In this document: piece after piece, positions 53,518 to 62,603 of the stretch
How the letters are laid out: each line of letters starts with the position of its first letter
Numbering within the stretch: position 1 is the first letter of the stretch
Assembly (NCBI GenBank): GCA_002399735.1
Contig: DHEF01000002.1
Span: 95,886-159,885, forward strand
Length of the DNA stretch: 64,000 bases
Direction: 5' to 3'
From: Chitinophagaceae bacterium UBA4857
Lineage (GTDB): Bacteria; Bacteroidota; Bacteroidia; Chitinophagales; Chitinophagaceae
Notes under the pieces: model-generated
Database searches by the model: none
Told to the model about the DNA's origin: nothing
What the model saw: the letters and a program-made list of their open reading frames with translations, nothing else
Made by a program: the position numbers and the translations under genes

Positions 53518-54558
53518 TTAATTATTTGCTTTGATATAAGCCATCAGATAATCGTTGTATTTGTCTAGTGCATCCAGCACGGCTTTTTTATAAGCATCTT
53601 TGTTGGCTTTAATGGTATAGGTCGCTTCCAGGTTGCCTCTGCCGCTTTTAACTGCTCCTCGTGAAAAGATGCTGGTCAAATCACCAACTACATCACTTTT
53701 AAACTTCTTCATACTTTCGGGCATGCCCTCCGCAGCTGCTACATCATCGGCATAAGGCATATCGGAACTAAGGGAAATGCCTTGCTTAAACATCGCGTTG
53801 GAATAGCTCCAGTTGCCACCGGTAAATTTTGCATAGGTGCCATCGCCTTTGAACTGTTTGCCCATTGAAGCAGCGGTAATTCCTTCAATACGGATAACGG
53901 GACGCATATCGGTTTCCAGTTTGTCGGTACGGGAGCTTCCGTCCATCAATGTAAAGCTGGAAAGCCCTTTGGAAATATTTTGGGTAATCTCAATAAAATC
54001 AACAGTGATAAATACCATTCCCACAGGCATTTTCAAATCATTTCCTAAAGAAGCGTGGGCTCCCATCATTCCGGTAGGATATTCGACATAAGGAGCATTG
54101 TTAGCTGTAAAAATTTTTGATATCCCCCAGTTTTTCTTATTAGTTTCACGTTTCAAATCTGTATTATTATCTACCAGTTTTTGGTAGGACTTATGATCTT
54201 TATAGCTGTCGTTAAGCGAAAATCCGTTTTCCTTGAATTTTGCTGCCAGATTTTTATAATACTCATTTGTTATTGCTTGCAACAGTGTATCATCTATCCC
54301 ATCGAGAAATCCCCAGGTGATGATATTGCCTACTTTACGTTTTTCCTGTTCCTGCCGTGTTGCGAATTTAAATTGCAGGTTAACACTGGTAAGAGCTACT
54401 TCATTTGCTTTTTTGAAAGGAGCACGGTGTGTGCCCTTGGGAGCAAAAGTATTTTTAAGTTCTTTTTCGGTAGGTTGTTGTGCCTGTACGTCTGCGGATA
54501 ATCCAATAATACTGACAAGTAATGCTGCCCCCACTATTTTTTTAATTGATGGAATCAT
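53518..54558 (-). CDS. secreted protein of unknown function
   Basis: 346 residues with a signal peptide (ending ADVQAQ). The mature part is mixed alpha/beta with long strands (VALTSVNLQFKFATRQEQEK, KMPVGMVFITVDFIEITQ, METDMRPVIRIEGITAASMG-type core) and a helical C-terminus (YKKAVLDALDKYNDYLMAYI). No Cys, no known motif. It follows a lipoprotein gene on the same strand by 22 bases, suggesting an operon. Confidence 0.6.
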   Translation of the reverse strand: MIPSIKKIVGAALLVSIIGLSADVQAQQPTEKELKNTFAPKGTHRAPFKKANEVALTSVNLQFKFATRQEQEKRKVGNIITWGFLDGIDDTLLQAITNEYYKNLAAKFKENGFSLNDSYKDHKSYQKLVDNNTDLKRETNKKNWGISKIFTANNAPYVEYPTGMMGAHASLGNDLKMPVGMVFITVDFIEITQNISKGLSSFTLMDGSSRTDKLETDMRPVIRIEGITAASMGKQFKGDGTYAKFTGGNWSYSNAMFKQGISLSSDMPYADDVAAAEGMPESMKKFKSDVVGDLTSIFSRGAVKSGRGNLEATYTIKANKDAYKKAVLDALDKYNDYLMAYIKANN

Positions 54559-54580
54559 GATGTTTAACTTTTTTATTATT

Positions 54581-55753
54581 TTAAATAGATTCTACTACTA
54601 CATACTGTCTTCTGTTGTTTAATAAAAGATAGACTTTTCCGTTATATTCAGTTGCATCTATCAAACGCGAACAAGGTGCTAACGGCTCTGGAAGATTAAA
54701 AGGTATTTCTCTTAGCGTTGTACCATCGAAAATCGCCAAACCTTTACAATCGGCAACTTCTTTCTCATCACCGAGCATCATATACAATTTTCCGTTATTT
54801 CTGACCATGATATCGCCACGAAAAACTTTGCCTGCCGGTATATTGGCTATAATTTGACCGTTGTCATAGTTTTTAACCTTCTTGCCCTCGAATCCCATTC
54901 CAAAAAGATTTCCTTTTACTGCCTGCCAGTTAACATCTTTATTACTTTTATAGACATTGCCGTTTGCTAACAATTCGGTATAGAATTCATATGTATTTCC
55001 CATTGTAAGTGTACCAATATTGCTGAAATAATGCCCTTTGACATAATATCGGGTAATATACCCTTCTGTCACAGTATGTATAGAAGTATGAGCTATTTCT
55101 TTATTGTCTGTAATTAACAGGTCGCTTGGTGGCATCGGAGATATTTCGTTATGAGCTACAATAAGTTTGTTGTCACTGTTTACTTCCCATATTTTAAGAG
55201 TGTTTAAAGTTGTACCTGCTACGAAGTGTAACTTGTTATTATTTATCCACAAGTCAGGAGAACGCAACATCGATTTTTCCTGGTGGTTTAAGTCAGTGTA
55301 TTCCAGTACATCGAGGTCGGTATAATTGTTATTTTCCCATTTAAACAAAGTATAGCTATACCGATGTTCTAATAGGGGAGAAATCCGAGATACTGTTCTT
55401 TGCTCACGAATACCATACAGACTTCCCTTAAACTCTTTGAGAGCAGTTATTGCTTGGTCGGGCAGTACATTCATATACCAGGCATTCCCGTTAAGAAAAA
55501 AGAATGTACCTCTAAACTCATTGGAAAAAGAACCTTCACTACCGGCAGTAATACCCCTATGTCCGTAGGTTGTAAGGTACGGTTTCCCATTGTAGACAGC
55601 TATTTTAGCAGTTTCATAAGACTTATCTTCAGGGAAATTTTTTACAATTTTCCAATTCGGAGTATGATTGTTGTTGTCTGTTTTATCATCGTCTTTACTA
55701 CAAGATCCGAACAATACTATACCTGCCATCACACCAATTAAAAACTTGTTCAT
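54581..55753 (-). CDS. lipoprotein with propeller-like strands
   Basis: 390 residues; lipobox VLFGSC (Cys ~18) and an Asp/Asn-rich linker (KDDDKTDNNN). Repeating strand-turn units such as KIAVYNGKPYLTTYG, LKEFKGSLYGIREQ, NNKLHFVAGTTLN, NNGKLYMMLGDEK and YNGKVYLLLNNRRQ suggest a six- or seven-bladed beta-propeller. No catalytic motif. First gene of the pair with the secreted protein, and divergent from the sensor kinase at 55890 which might control it. Confidence 0.65.
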   Translation of the reverse strand: MNKFLIGVMAGIVLFGSCSKDDDKTDNNNHTPNWKIVKNFPEDKSYETAKIAVYNGKPYLTTYGHRGITAGSEGSFSNEFRGTFFFLNGNAWYMNVLPDQAITALKEFKGSLYGIREQRTVSRISPLLEHRYSYTLFKWENNNYTDLDVLEYTDLNHQEKSMLRSPDLWINNNKLHFVAGTTLNTLKIWEVNSDNKLIVAHNEISPMPPSDLLITDNKEIAHTSIHTVTEGYITRYYVKGHYFSNIGTLTMGNTYEFYTELLANGNVYKSNKDVNWQAVKGNLFGMGFEGKKVKNYDNGQIIANIPAGKVFRGDIMVRNNGKLYMMLGDEKEVADCKGLAIFDGTTLREIPFNLPEPLAPCSRLIDATEYNGKVYLLLNNRRQYVVVESI

Positions 55754-55889
55754 TCTATAGTATTTTTAAGAATTTAATGGTGGTAAAATTCCTCCAAAGC
55801 ACACAATACCGCAATACGCAGAATTGCGTATTTTTTATTTGATACTATTAATTTTTAATAATTTAGTGAGCTAAAACCTTATAGCTTTA

Positions 55890-57758
55890 ATGAAGTATGT
55901 TGCTGTACAAATTTTTGCATTGGTTCTACTTTTATTTTTTATAAGTAGTTTGTTATCTGCACAGGAAAATTCACCGGAGAAATTTAAAAAATGGTTACAT
56001 CAGGCAACTGAATACCGATTCAACAAGCCCGATTCGGCAAGGTTTTATTGTCAAAAGATACTGGTGGAGGCCCAGAAAACCGGAAACAAAGAGATGGAGG
56101 CAGAGGCCTTGCGTATAATGAGCATTTCATATGAAGCGCAGGGTAATTATAAAGAAGCGTTGCTTTATGGTTTACAATCACTTGAGCTGTGGCGGCAAAT
56201 GGGTGAAGCGCCGAAAACGGCAAATGCATTGAACAGCGTAGGCATTATTTACGACCAGCAAGGGAACTTCCACGAAGCACTACGATATTATAACGAAGCA
56301 TATGCTACTTATAAAACATTGGGCGATGAGGAACACATTGCAATGATGAATGTTAATCTGGGTATATTGTTCAAATCCCAGGGACAATATAAACAGGTAA
56401 TTCAACATTATAAAGATGCCTATGTTATCTATAACCGCCTTAAGTTACCTGCGGAAATAGCGTTCTGTGAAGCCAACCTTGGTTCTGTTTATTATTATAC
56501 CAGGCAATATGACAGTTGTGTATACTATTCGCTGAAAGCAGAGCGGGCATTACTGGAGCAGGAAAACTTGCAGTTTATGCCTGTTGCCCAGGCTAATGCA
56601 GGGATCGGATATCTTGCACAGGGAAAACTTTCGCAGGCAAAAACTTATTTGAGTAAAGCATTAAAAGCCCATAAACAATACGGTAATAAAAAAGAAACAG
56701 CATTTGTACTGATACAGCTTGCCCGTCTTTACGAAAAGCAAAACCTGCAAAAAGAAACATATCAGTACTTAAAAGAAGCCAAAGAATTGGCACTTTCGAT
56801 AAACTCTCCCCAGCAGGTGATGGAATCTTCAAAGTTGTTAGCAAGCTATTATCTGAAAAAAGAAGATTATAAAAATGCTTATAATGAATTTGTAAATTAC
56901 AGTTTGGTTAAAGATACATTGTTTGAGCAAGAGAAAATAACAGAAATCACAAATCATCAGGTTCGATATGAAACGGAAAGAAAAGAGCAGGAAATAGCTT
57001 TGCTTACCCAAAAGAATGAGATCCAGTTGCTCGACATCAGCCAGCGGAATCTTTACTTGTTAATCGCAGTTTTATTGTTTATAGGTGCGTTATTAACCAT
57101 TTGGCTGGTGTATAGAAACCGGAAAATAAAGGAAGAAAAGCTAAGAGAGGAGGCCTTACTGCAGGCGGAACTTCTACAACTGGAAGCGCAGAATACTTTA
57201 CAAAAAGACCGGTTGCGTATTTCACGTGATTTGCATGACAATATCGGGGCTAACCTGACTTTTATTCATACCTCTTTAGAAGAAATGGATTCAGGAGATA
57301 GTATAAAAAGTCTGGTAAATGATACGATTAATGAATTGAGACGAACGGTATGGCTTATCAATAAATCATCCGTTGCCATTGATGAATGGGTGATAAAACT
57401 CCGTGAATATTACAGTAGGATTTCCAAAGTCAGGATTATTTCACAAACCGAAAGTTACGAATCAACACTGACATCCAAACAAGCTACTTCGTTGTTTCGG
57501 ATTATTCAGGAAGCGGTGAATAATGCAGTGAAGCATGCCAATGCTACGGAGATAAAAATACAGATAATCCAGCAAAGCACAAGTCTGCATATTTGTATTA
57601 CGGACGATGGAAAAGGTTTTTCCTTTGGCAAAACCGACGGATTTGGTTTGGGTAATATGAAACAAAATGCCGAAGAAATCGGTGCCGGTTTCAATCTGGA
57701 AAGTCAGCCCGGTAATGGAACACATATTGAAGTTAGTATAAAGAGAAATACGCAGTAA
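55890..57758 (+). CDS. TPR-containing NarL-type sensor histidine kinase
   Basis: 622 residues. Signal peptide, then about six TPR repeats in the periplasm (for example GNYKEALLYGLQSLELWRQM, GNFHEALRYYNEAYATYKTL), a coiled coil, one TM helix (~390-410, YLLIAVLLFIGALLTIWLVY), HisKA_3 with RISRDLHDNIGANLT (phospho-His in LHD), and an HATPase (EAVNNAVKHANA, DDGKGFSFGKTDGFGLGNM). Partner of the response regulator 53 bases downstream. Members of this class sense protein or stress signals through TPRs; the signal is unknown. Confidence 0.92.
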   Translation: MKYVAVQIFALVLLLFFISSLLSAQENSPEKFKKWLHQATEYRFNKPDSARFYCQKILVEAQKTGNKEMEAEALRIMSISYEAQGNYKEALLYGLQSLELWRQMGEAPKTANALNSVGIIYDQQGNFHEALRYYNEAYATYKTLGDEEHIAMMNVNLGILFKSQGQYKQVIQHYKDAYVIYNRLKLPAEIAFCEANLGSVYYYTRQYDSCVYYSLKAERALLEQENLQFMPVAQANAGIGYLAQGKLSQAKTYLSKALKAHKQYGNKKETAFVLIQLARLYEKQNLQKETYQYLKEAKELALSINSPQQVMESSKLLASYYLKKEDYKNAYNEFVNYSLVKDTLFEQEKITEITNHQVRYETERKEQEIALLTQKNEIQLLDISQRNLYLLIAVLLFIGALLTIWLVYRNRKIKEEKLREEALLQAELLQLEAQNTLQKDRLRISRDLHDNIGANLTFIHTSLEEMDSGDSIKSLVNDTINELRRTVWLINKSSVAIDEWVIKLREYYSRISKVRIISQTESYESTLTSKQATSLFRIIQEAVNNAVKHANATEIKIQIIQQSTSLHICITDDGKGFSFGKTDGFGLGNMKQNAEEIGAGFNLESQPGNGTHIEVSIKRNTQ

Positions 57759-57811
57759 TACGTATTGAAAGAAAAGCATAAATAGAAGAAATTTACTAAA
57801 AATAAACCTTA

Positions 57812-58459
57812 ATGAACAATAATATATCTATTGCAATAGCTGAAGATAATCCGCTCGCACTGAAATCCATTCTGAAGAAATTGTCGGGTTTTGAAAATCT
57901 ATCGGTTCTGATTAAAGCAGGCAATGGTTCGGTTCTGCTGGATGAGTTTAGAAATGAGCAAGTCAATATTGTTCTGATGGATATTGAAATGCCTGTAATG
58001 GATGGTATTAGAGCTGCAAAACAACTTAAAGAACGCTACCCTGATGTCAAGGTTATCATGTTGACCACATTTGATGATGACGATAAAATATTTAATGCCA
58101 TTTTAGGCGGAGCTTCTGGTTATTTACTAAAAGATGAAAAGGCGGATAATATCTACAGAGCCATTGTAGATGTGAATAATGGCGGTGCTGCAATGTCAGC
58201 AGGAATTGCCTTGAAGACTTTGAACTACATCAAAAGAAATACAGAGAAACCAAAAACTGAAACCGAAAACAGTCTTTCTCAGCGTGAAACAGAAATTCTT
58301 ATCGAACTTAAAAACGGACTAGGTTACAAGCAAATTGCCGATAGGTTATCTATCAGCGAAGGAACTGTACGCAAGCATATTGAAAACATCTATCGTAAGC
58401 TGCATGTAAATAATAAAGTTAGTGCAGTGAACATTGCGACAGAAAATAAATGGGTTTAA
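57812..58459 (+). CDS. NarL/LuxR-family response regulator
   Basis: 215 residues. Receiver with acidic pair AEDN (~10-13), phospho-acceptor Asp57 in VLMDIEMPVMDG, Thr in MLTTFDDD and Lys in YLLKDE. LuxR HTH at the C-terminus: LSQRETEILIELKNGLGYKQ, IADRLSISEGTVRKHIENIY. Second gene of the two-component operon. Likely targets include the divergent lipoprotein/secreted pair, by position only. Confidence 0.95.
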   Translation: MNNNISIAIAEDNPLALKSILKKLSGFENLSVLIKAGNGSVLLDEFRNEQVNIVLMDIEMPVMDGIRAAKQLKERYPDVKVIMLTTFDDDDKIFNAILGGASGYLLKDEKADNIYRAIVDVNNGGAAMSAGIALKTLNYIKRNTEKPKTETENSLSQRETEILIELKNGLGYKQIADRLSISEGTVRKHIENIYRKLHVNNKVSAVNIATENKWV

Positions 58460-58655
58460 ATTTAAAAATCGGATAAATTTGTTTAAGGGCCGGTCTAGCA
58501 CAAAGCCTGTTTTTTATATAGTTTTATAGTTGACAAGACTACGAAGAATGGGGTGAAAAAGAGGTAAAAGGTACCATATTAATGGTTAATGTGCTGCGTT
58601 ATAGCCTATATAGGTTACAATTTGACAGGAGTATTAATAAGCAATAAATAAAAAA

Positions 58656-59498
58656 ATGAAAGCAATAATAACGATACTTTTTCTATCGGTAATTACAGCC
58701 AGTGCCCAAAATAAAAGCGATATAGATGCTGTGAATGAATTACTCCGGCGATATGAAAACGCTTATGAAAAGGATAAAACGGTTATAAAGGAAAAATTCC
58801 TGTATACTGCATTTAACCTGAGCCATGCTTCTGTAACATCTCTCAAGGATATCAGTGATGTATACCTCAAAAAGTCAACTATTTCGGGGCGCCCATATTA
58901 TAATATTTATATTAAATCAAAGTGGAAGCGAGGTACTTTGTGGGGAATGGAAAACAAAAAAGGAGACTTTAAATTTGGGGGTAACGACTATAAATATACT
59001 GATGATGTTGATGATGAAATGTCTTTAAACATATTTGATACTAGTGAAGATATTGTGGCGGGACTTGTAGAGCTATTTAAAAAAATTGCTGGTTTAAAAT
59101 ATGGCGATTACTTGGCCGCTACCAATGCGTTAAAGACTGAAGTGTTAAAACCTGAAAGTAAACCAATACTAAGTAAAGAGATATTAATAGGAACCTGGAA
59201 GCTGGCAGGGGGGGATATGGGCTTTGGCTTTATTCCTGTTGACTCACTTGCCAATATGGGAGACTTTGAAATGATTGAATTTGGTTTTTATAAAAAAGAT
59301 AATTTCGAGATGAAGGTAGGCGAGTCGGTTTTAAAAGGAAAGTATCAGATAAATGCTTCGTTAGGAAGCGTTACATTAACCGAATCAGGAGGTGAGGCAA
59401 AAATTGAACTTATTTATTCAAAAAAAGATGAGATTAAGCTAGTTGAAAAGGATGAAATGGGAGCAGAAATGGCAATGATTTTTAAAAAGAAAGACTGA
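58656..59498 (+). CDS. secreted two-domain protein, unknown
   Basis: 280 residues; signal peptide ending TASAQ. The first domain (~20-165) with SLNIFDTSEDIVAGLVELFK has long helices and strands. The second (~180-280) is lipocalin-like (LIGTWKLAGGDMGF, GKYQINASLGSVTLTESGGE, IELIYSKKDEIKLVEKDEM), as in many Bacteroidota exported proteins. No enzyme motif. Preceded by 196 bases without features. Confidence 0.6.
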   Translation: MKAIITILFLSVITASAQNKSDIDAVNELLRRYENAYEKDKTVIKEKFLYTAFNLSHASVTSLKDISDVYLKKSTISGRPYYNIYIKSKWKRGTLWGMENKKGDFKFGGNDYKYTDDVDDEMSLNIFDTSEDIVAGLVELFKKIAGLKYGDYLAATNALKTEVLKPESKPILSKEILIGTWKLAGGDMGFGFIPVDSLANMGDFEMIEFGFYKKDNFEMKVGESVLKGKYQINASLGSVTLTESGGEAKIELIYSKKDEIKLVEKDEMGAEMAMIFKKKD

Positions 59499-59565
59499 TA
59501 TCTTTTTTACTTAAAATTGTGATAAAATACCTTTGATAAAGTTTATGCCTTGAGTACGGTTTTAT

Positions 59566-59594
59566 AAAAGGATTTCAAATATTGAAATCCTTTT
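59566..59594. terminator. bidirectional terminator
   Basis: AAAAGGATTTCAA ATA TTGAAATCCTTTT, a perfect 13-bp stem between convergent genes. Confidence 0.92.
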
Positions 59595-59622
59595 ATTTGT
59601 TTTGAACGCCTCTTGCTAATGA

Positions 59623-60222
59623 CTATTCTATAGCAGAAAGGTTTTTTTTCAGGTCTGCCAGATGTTTGCCAAAGTCTTTATTAAACAGAGTCCTGGAGAA
59701 ATAAAAGGATGTTATAAGCAGGCTGACATAGGATCCGATGCGCAGCACCGGGTGTATATCGTACCACGCTTGCATTAGTTGCATTGTACCCATGTCTTTA
59801 AACACTTCCACAAAAATGGGCAGCAAAATGATAGCGACCAGAAAGGTAAGCCTGTAACACCATAACATATTGTTCAAAGAGCGTATATCATTTTTTAAAC
59901 GATGAGCTACCGGCGCAGCCTGTTTATCCATTTTAGTAAGAATGAGATAGGAGATAGTAAAAAATAAAGCCGCTAAAAGAATCATTCCGGTAAAGAGACC
60001 GAAAAAAGGATCGCTTTGCAGTGAGGGGTTTCTTACTGCCTGTATGATGAGTACAATAACCAGAAAGGGAATAAGAACCATTTGTTTGGTAAGCACGTTT
60101 TTTAAAGCCGCAACAGGGCCATAACTTTTTTGTTGACTAAGTTCCATAATTGTCTGTTTTGAGGTTGATGTATTGGTTGAGTGATTGTTTTGCCATTTAT
60201 TTTTAAGATCATCGAGTTCCAT
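59623..60222 (-). CDS. four-TM membrane protein, probable anti-sigma partner
   Basis: 199 residues. A short cytoplasmic N-terminus with a helix (MELDDLKNKWQNN) typical of proteins encoded after ECF sigma factors, then four TM helices (~50-70, 80-100, 125-145, 165-180) and a cytoplasmic tail. It starts four bases after the sigma-factor stop. Holding the sigma factor at the membrane is the likely role, inferred from this arrangement; the zinc-binding anti-sigma motif is not visible. Confidence 0.7.
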   Translation of the reverse strand: MELDDLKNKWQNNHSTNTSTSKQTIMELSQQKSYGPVAALKNVLTKQMVLIPFLVIVLIIQAVRNPSLQSDPFFGLFTGMILLAALFFTISYLILTKMDKQAAPVAHRLKNDIRSLNNMLWCYRLTFLVAIILLPIFVEVFKDMGTMQLMQAWYDIHPVLRIGSYVSLLITSFYFSRTLFNKDFGKHLADLKKNLSAIE

Positions 60223-60226
60223 ATAT

Positions 60227-60718
60227 TTATATTTTTATTAGTTTCTTTAACTTTTCCTTTACCCTTGTCATTTTTACACGTAAGGTACTTTCGTTTACAC
60301 CTAAAATAATTTCCATTTCTTTATAAGATCTGTCTTCCAGGTATAACAGCGTTAGTGCTTTTTCAATGCCGTTCAACTGTCCTATAGCTGTATATAGTTG
60401 TTGCAGTTGTTCATCCTCCGGAGGTGGTGCATGATCCGTAATATCTGGCATCACATCCTGCTGTGCTACAGGTATCATTCTTTTCTTTTTACGTACTCCG
60501 GAAATAGCAGTATTAATAGATACCTGGTATAGCCAGGTGCTGAATTTTGCTTCACCCCGAAAGCGGTCAAACGAACGCCAGGTCTGTACCATTATTTCCT
60601 GGAACAAATCCTGCTGGTCCTCCTTCGTTTGACCATACAACCGGCATACTTTCCAGATCAATGCTTCGTTGCCGGTAATTTCTTGGGTAAAAGCTTCTTT
60701 TCGTTGTTGGCTTGTCAA
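60227..60718 (-). CDS. ECF-type RNA polymerase sigma factor
   Basis: 163 residues, read from a TTG at 60718 because a stop lies just upstream and no ATG fits. Region 2: DQQDLFQEIMVQTWRSFDRF, AKFSTWLYQVSINTAI. Region 4: IEKALTLLYLEDRSYKEMEI, ILGVNESTLRVKMTRVKEKL. Basic linker RKKKRM between. A weak start codon may keep its level low. Paired with the membrane protein downstream. Confidence 0.9.
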   Translation of the reverse strand: MTSQQRKEAFTQEITGNEALIWKVCRLYGQTKEDQQDLFQEIMVQTWRSFDRFRGEAKFSTWLYQVSINTAISGVRKKKRMIPVAQQDVMPDITDHAPPPEDEQLQQLYTAIGQLNGIEKALTLLYLEDRSYKEMEIILGVNESTLRVKMTRVKEKLKKLIKI

Positions 60719-60769
60719 TTTTTATGGCTTTTAATATAATAAGTAGCTGACAAAAGAAAAATGTTACAG

Positions 60770-60941
60770 TCAGCCCTCTTTTTTCTTTATCAAAGGCATA
60801 CCGTATGTTGATGTCTCACGGTGTAGTACTACTCCGTTATTGTTATCTAATGTATAGGTACAACCATTTTCTTTCGTAATCAGGGCAATGGCTGTTTAGG
60901 ATATCATAAATAGGTTGGGTATCGACAATAGTAAATAACAT
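60770..60941 (-). pseudogene. small frameshifted ORF remnant
   Basis: From ATG at 60941 the frame reads MLFTIVDTQPIYDILN, then must slip one base to continue IALITKENGCTYTLDNNNGV and HRETSTYGMPLIKKKEG before a stop at 60770. The two parts join to a plausible ~57-residue protein. Family not recognised. Confidence 0.3.
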
Positions 60942-61147
60942 TATATGAGCAAAATGAATTCCCTGATAACACAGTAGCGGTATGTGATTGTAGTAAACAT
61001 TGTTATAGAATGACAGTTTGTTGAGTAAACGGTTTATCGGGTGAGGGTTTGACAGAGCGATGGGGAACGAGCCGGTAAGAGGTCTTAGTCTTAACCAAAG
61101 TATGTGAGCGAAACGCGCCTCGAAAAAACTTAAGCAGCCGGCCCCCA

Positions 61148-61380
61148 GAGGGTCGGCGGTTCAAGCCGGTCAACTCCCACAAAAACCCTTGCACCATGCA
61201 AGGGTTTCTTATTTTTATACCTATCCTTTATTTAGTTTTTTCAACTACTTATCCTAAAATTAGATGCTTTAAACGAAATCCCAACTACAAATTTTATTGC
61301 TTATTGCATCAATCATAAAAAAACTAAGCATGAAAAGGCTAACTAACTTTTTTATGAGCAACTTCAAAATTTGCAAACAA
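61148..61380 (+). repeat. tRNA-3'-end segment, copy 2 of 2
   Basis: Begins GAGGGTCGGCGGTTCAAGCC, the tRNA-Val T-arm with a broken stem, then AACTCCCACA, a CCCTTGCACCATGCAAGGG hairpin, ACTTTAAACGAAATCCC-like text and GGCTAACTAACTTTTTTAT, collinear with 14606-14840. No tRNA body precedes it, so it is a dead copy. The rest of 60942-61553 has no gene. Confidence 0.8.
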
Positions 61381-61553
61381 TTGGCTGTAAACGCAGCTAC
61401 TACTACCAGTAGGTTAACGCTTTGCTTACATTTACCCTCAGGAAAGAATCGTGAAATACATACCTGAATCTTAATTGTTAAAAGGTATTATTCTTCCTCA
61501 TGACCAGAGATTAGGTAATTGATATGAACAACAACAATAAAATAACCACTATA

Positions 61554-62564
61554 CTATTTTAATGCCACACGTAGTATTTGATTGTTATTGGTAATGTATA
61601 ATATTTTTTCATCTGCAGATAAAGCAAGGTTTGAAGCGGGTGCTGATAATTTTATTTTACCCAACAGCTTTGCCTGGCGATTAAAAATAAAAATACCACC
61701 CGGTCCAGTAGCAAATACAATACCTTTTTTATTTATTTTAAGTCCGTCCGGTAATCCCGGTTTATCGGTTGTGTTACTTATTTCAGGGTAAAAAACTTTT
61801 CCATTTGTCAACGCATCATTCTCCACATCGTATATATACCAGTTTGGATTTTTATGGTCCGAGCTGGCTACAATAAGTTGTTTGTAATCCGGAAAAAAAG
61901 CAATGCCGTTGGGGCGTGTAATACTGTCCACTAATAAAACCACCTCACCGTTTTGCTTAATTTTATATACTCCATTAATCGGTGTTTCTTTCAATGGGTC
62001 GGCATCTCCCTGTGTAGGTAAACCGTAAGGCGGGTCAGTAAAGTAAAGTTCGCCGTTATTGTGGTAAGCGGCATCATTTGGGCTGCTAAAGCGTTTGTCC
62101 TTATAGTGGCTTGCCAATGTTATAAAGTTGGCTTTGGGTGTATGTAAAGGTGCAATCATAGCACTCATACTACGGTTGCCGTGTTGGCATAATACAAGCG
62201 CATTATCCGGCGATAATAATAATCCGTTGCTGCCGGGTTCTTTACTGCTGTTGGGTTCGGTACCGGTGTAACCACTTGGTTGCAAGTATATCTCTGTTCC
62301 GTTTTTTTCGGTCCATTTGTATACGATGTTTTTGGGTACATCCGAAAACAATAACATCTTTTCACTTTCTATCCATAAAGGACCTTCGCTCCATTTAAAA
62401 CCCTCGGAAATAATTTCTCCGGTTGCATCTTCTGCAATAATAGCATCCAGCTCGGCTTGTAAGCGTTCTACGGTTCCGGTTGTTTTGTACACAGTATTGT
62501 TTTTTGGTTGTGCATTGTTACAGCTGTAAATTGTAACAAAGAAAATTAAAATTAAATATTTCAT
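61554..62564 (-). CDS. SMP-30/gluconolactonase-family lipoprotein
   Basis: 336 residues, lipobox TIYSC (Cys ~15). Six-bladed propeller motifs: SEGFKWSEGPLWIESEKMLL (first metal Glu), SSPNDAAYHNNGELYFTDPP (Asn-Asp), SITRPNGIAFFPDYKQLIVA (Asn) and KPGLPDGLKINKKGIVFATG (Asp), matching the metal-binding residues of the family. These hydrolyse sugar lactones. It lies 39 bases downstream of the GH43 gene on the same strand, so it may work on sugar acids released there. Confidence 0.88.
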   Translation of the reverse strand: MKYLILIFFVTIYSCNNAQPKNNTVYKTTGTVERLQAELDAIIAEDATGEIISEGFKWSEGPLWIESEKMLLFSDVPKNIVYKWTEKNGTEIYLQPSGYTGTEPNSSKEPGSNGLLLSPDNALVLCQHGNRSMSAMIAPLHTPKANFITLASHYKDKRFSSPNDAAYHNNGELYFTDPPYGLPTQGDADPLKETPINGVYKIKQNGEVVLLVDSITRPNGIAFFPDYKQLIVASSDHKNPNWYIYDVENDALTNGKVFYPEISNTTDKPGLPDGLKINKKGIVFATGPGGIFIFNRQAKLLGKIKLSAPASNLALSADEKILYITNNNQILRVALK

Positions 62565-62603
62565 ATTGCTTGCATTGTCGGGGTTTAAAAGTGTACTAAA
62601 ACT

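Noticed and set aside
54181..54622. Plus-strand frames opposite the secreted-protein gene
   Set aside because: Shadows of the minus-strand gene, with Cys/Phe-rich translations typical of antisense frames.
61003..61197. 64-codon minus frame over the tRNA-like segment
   Set aside because: Antisense of the tRNA remnant; no coding character.
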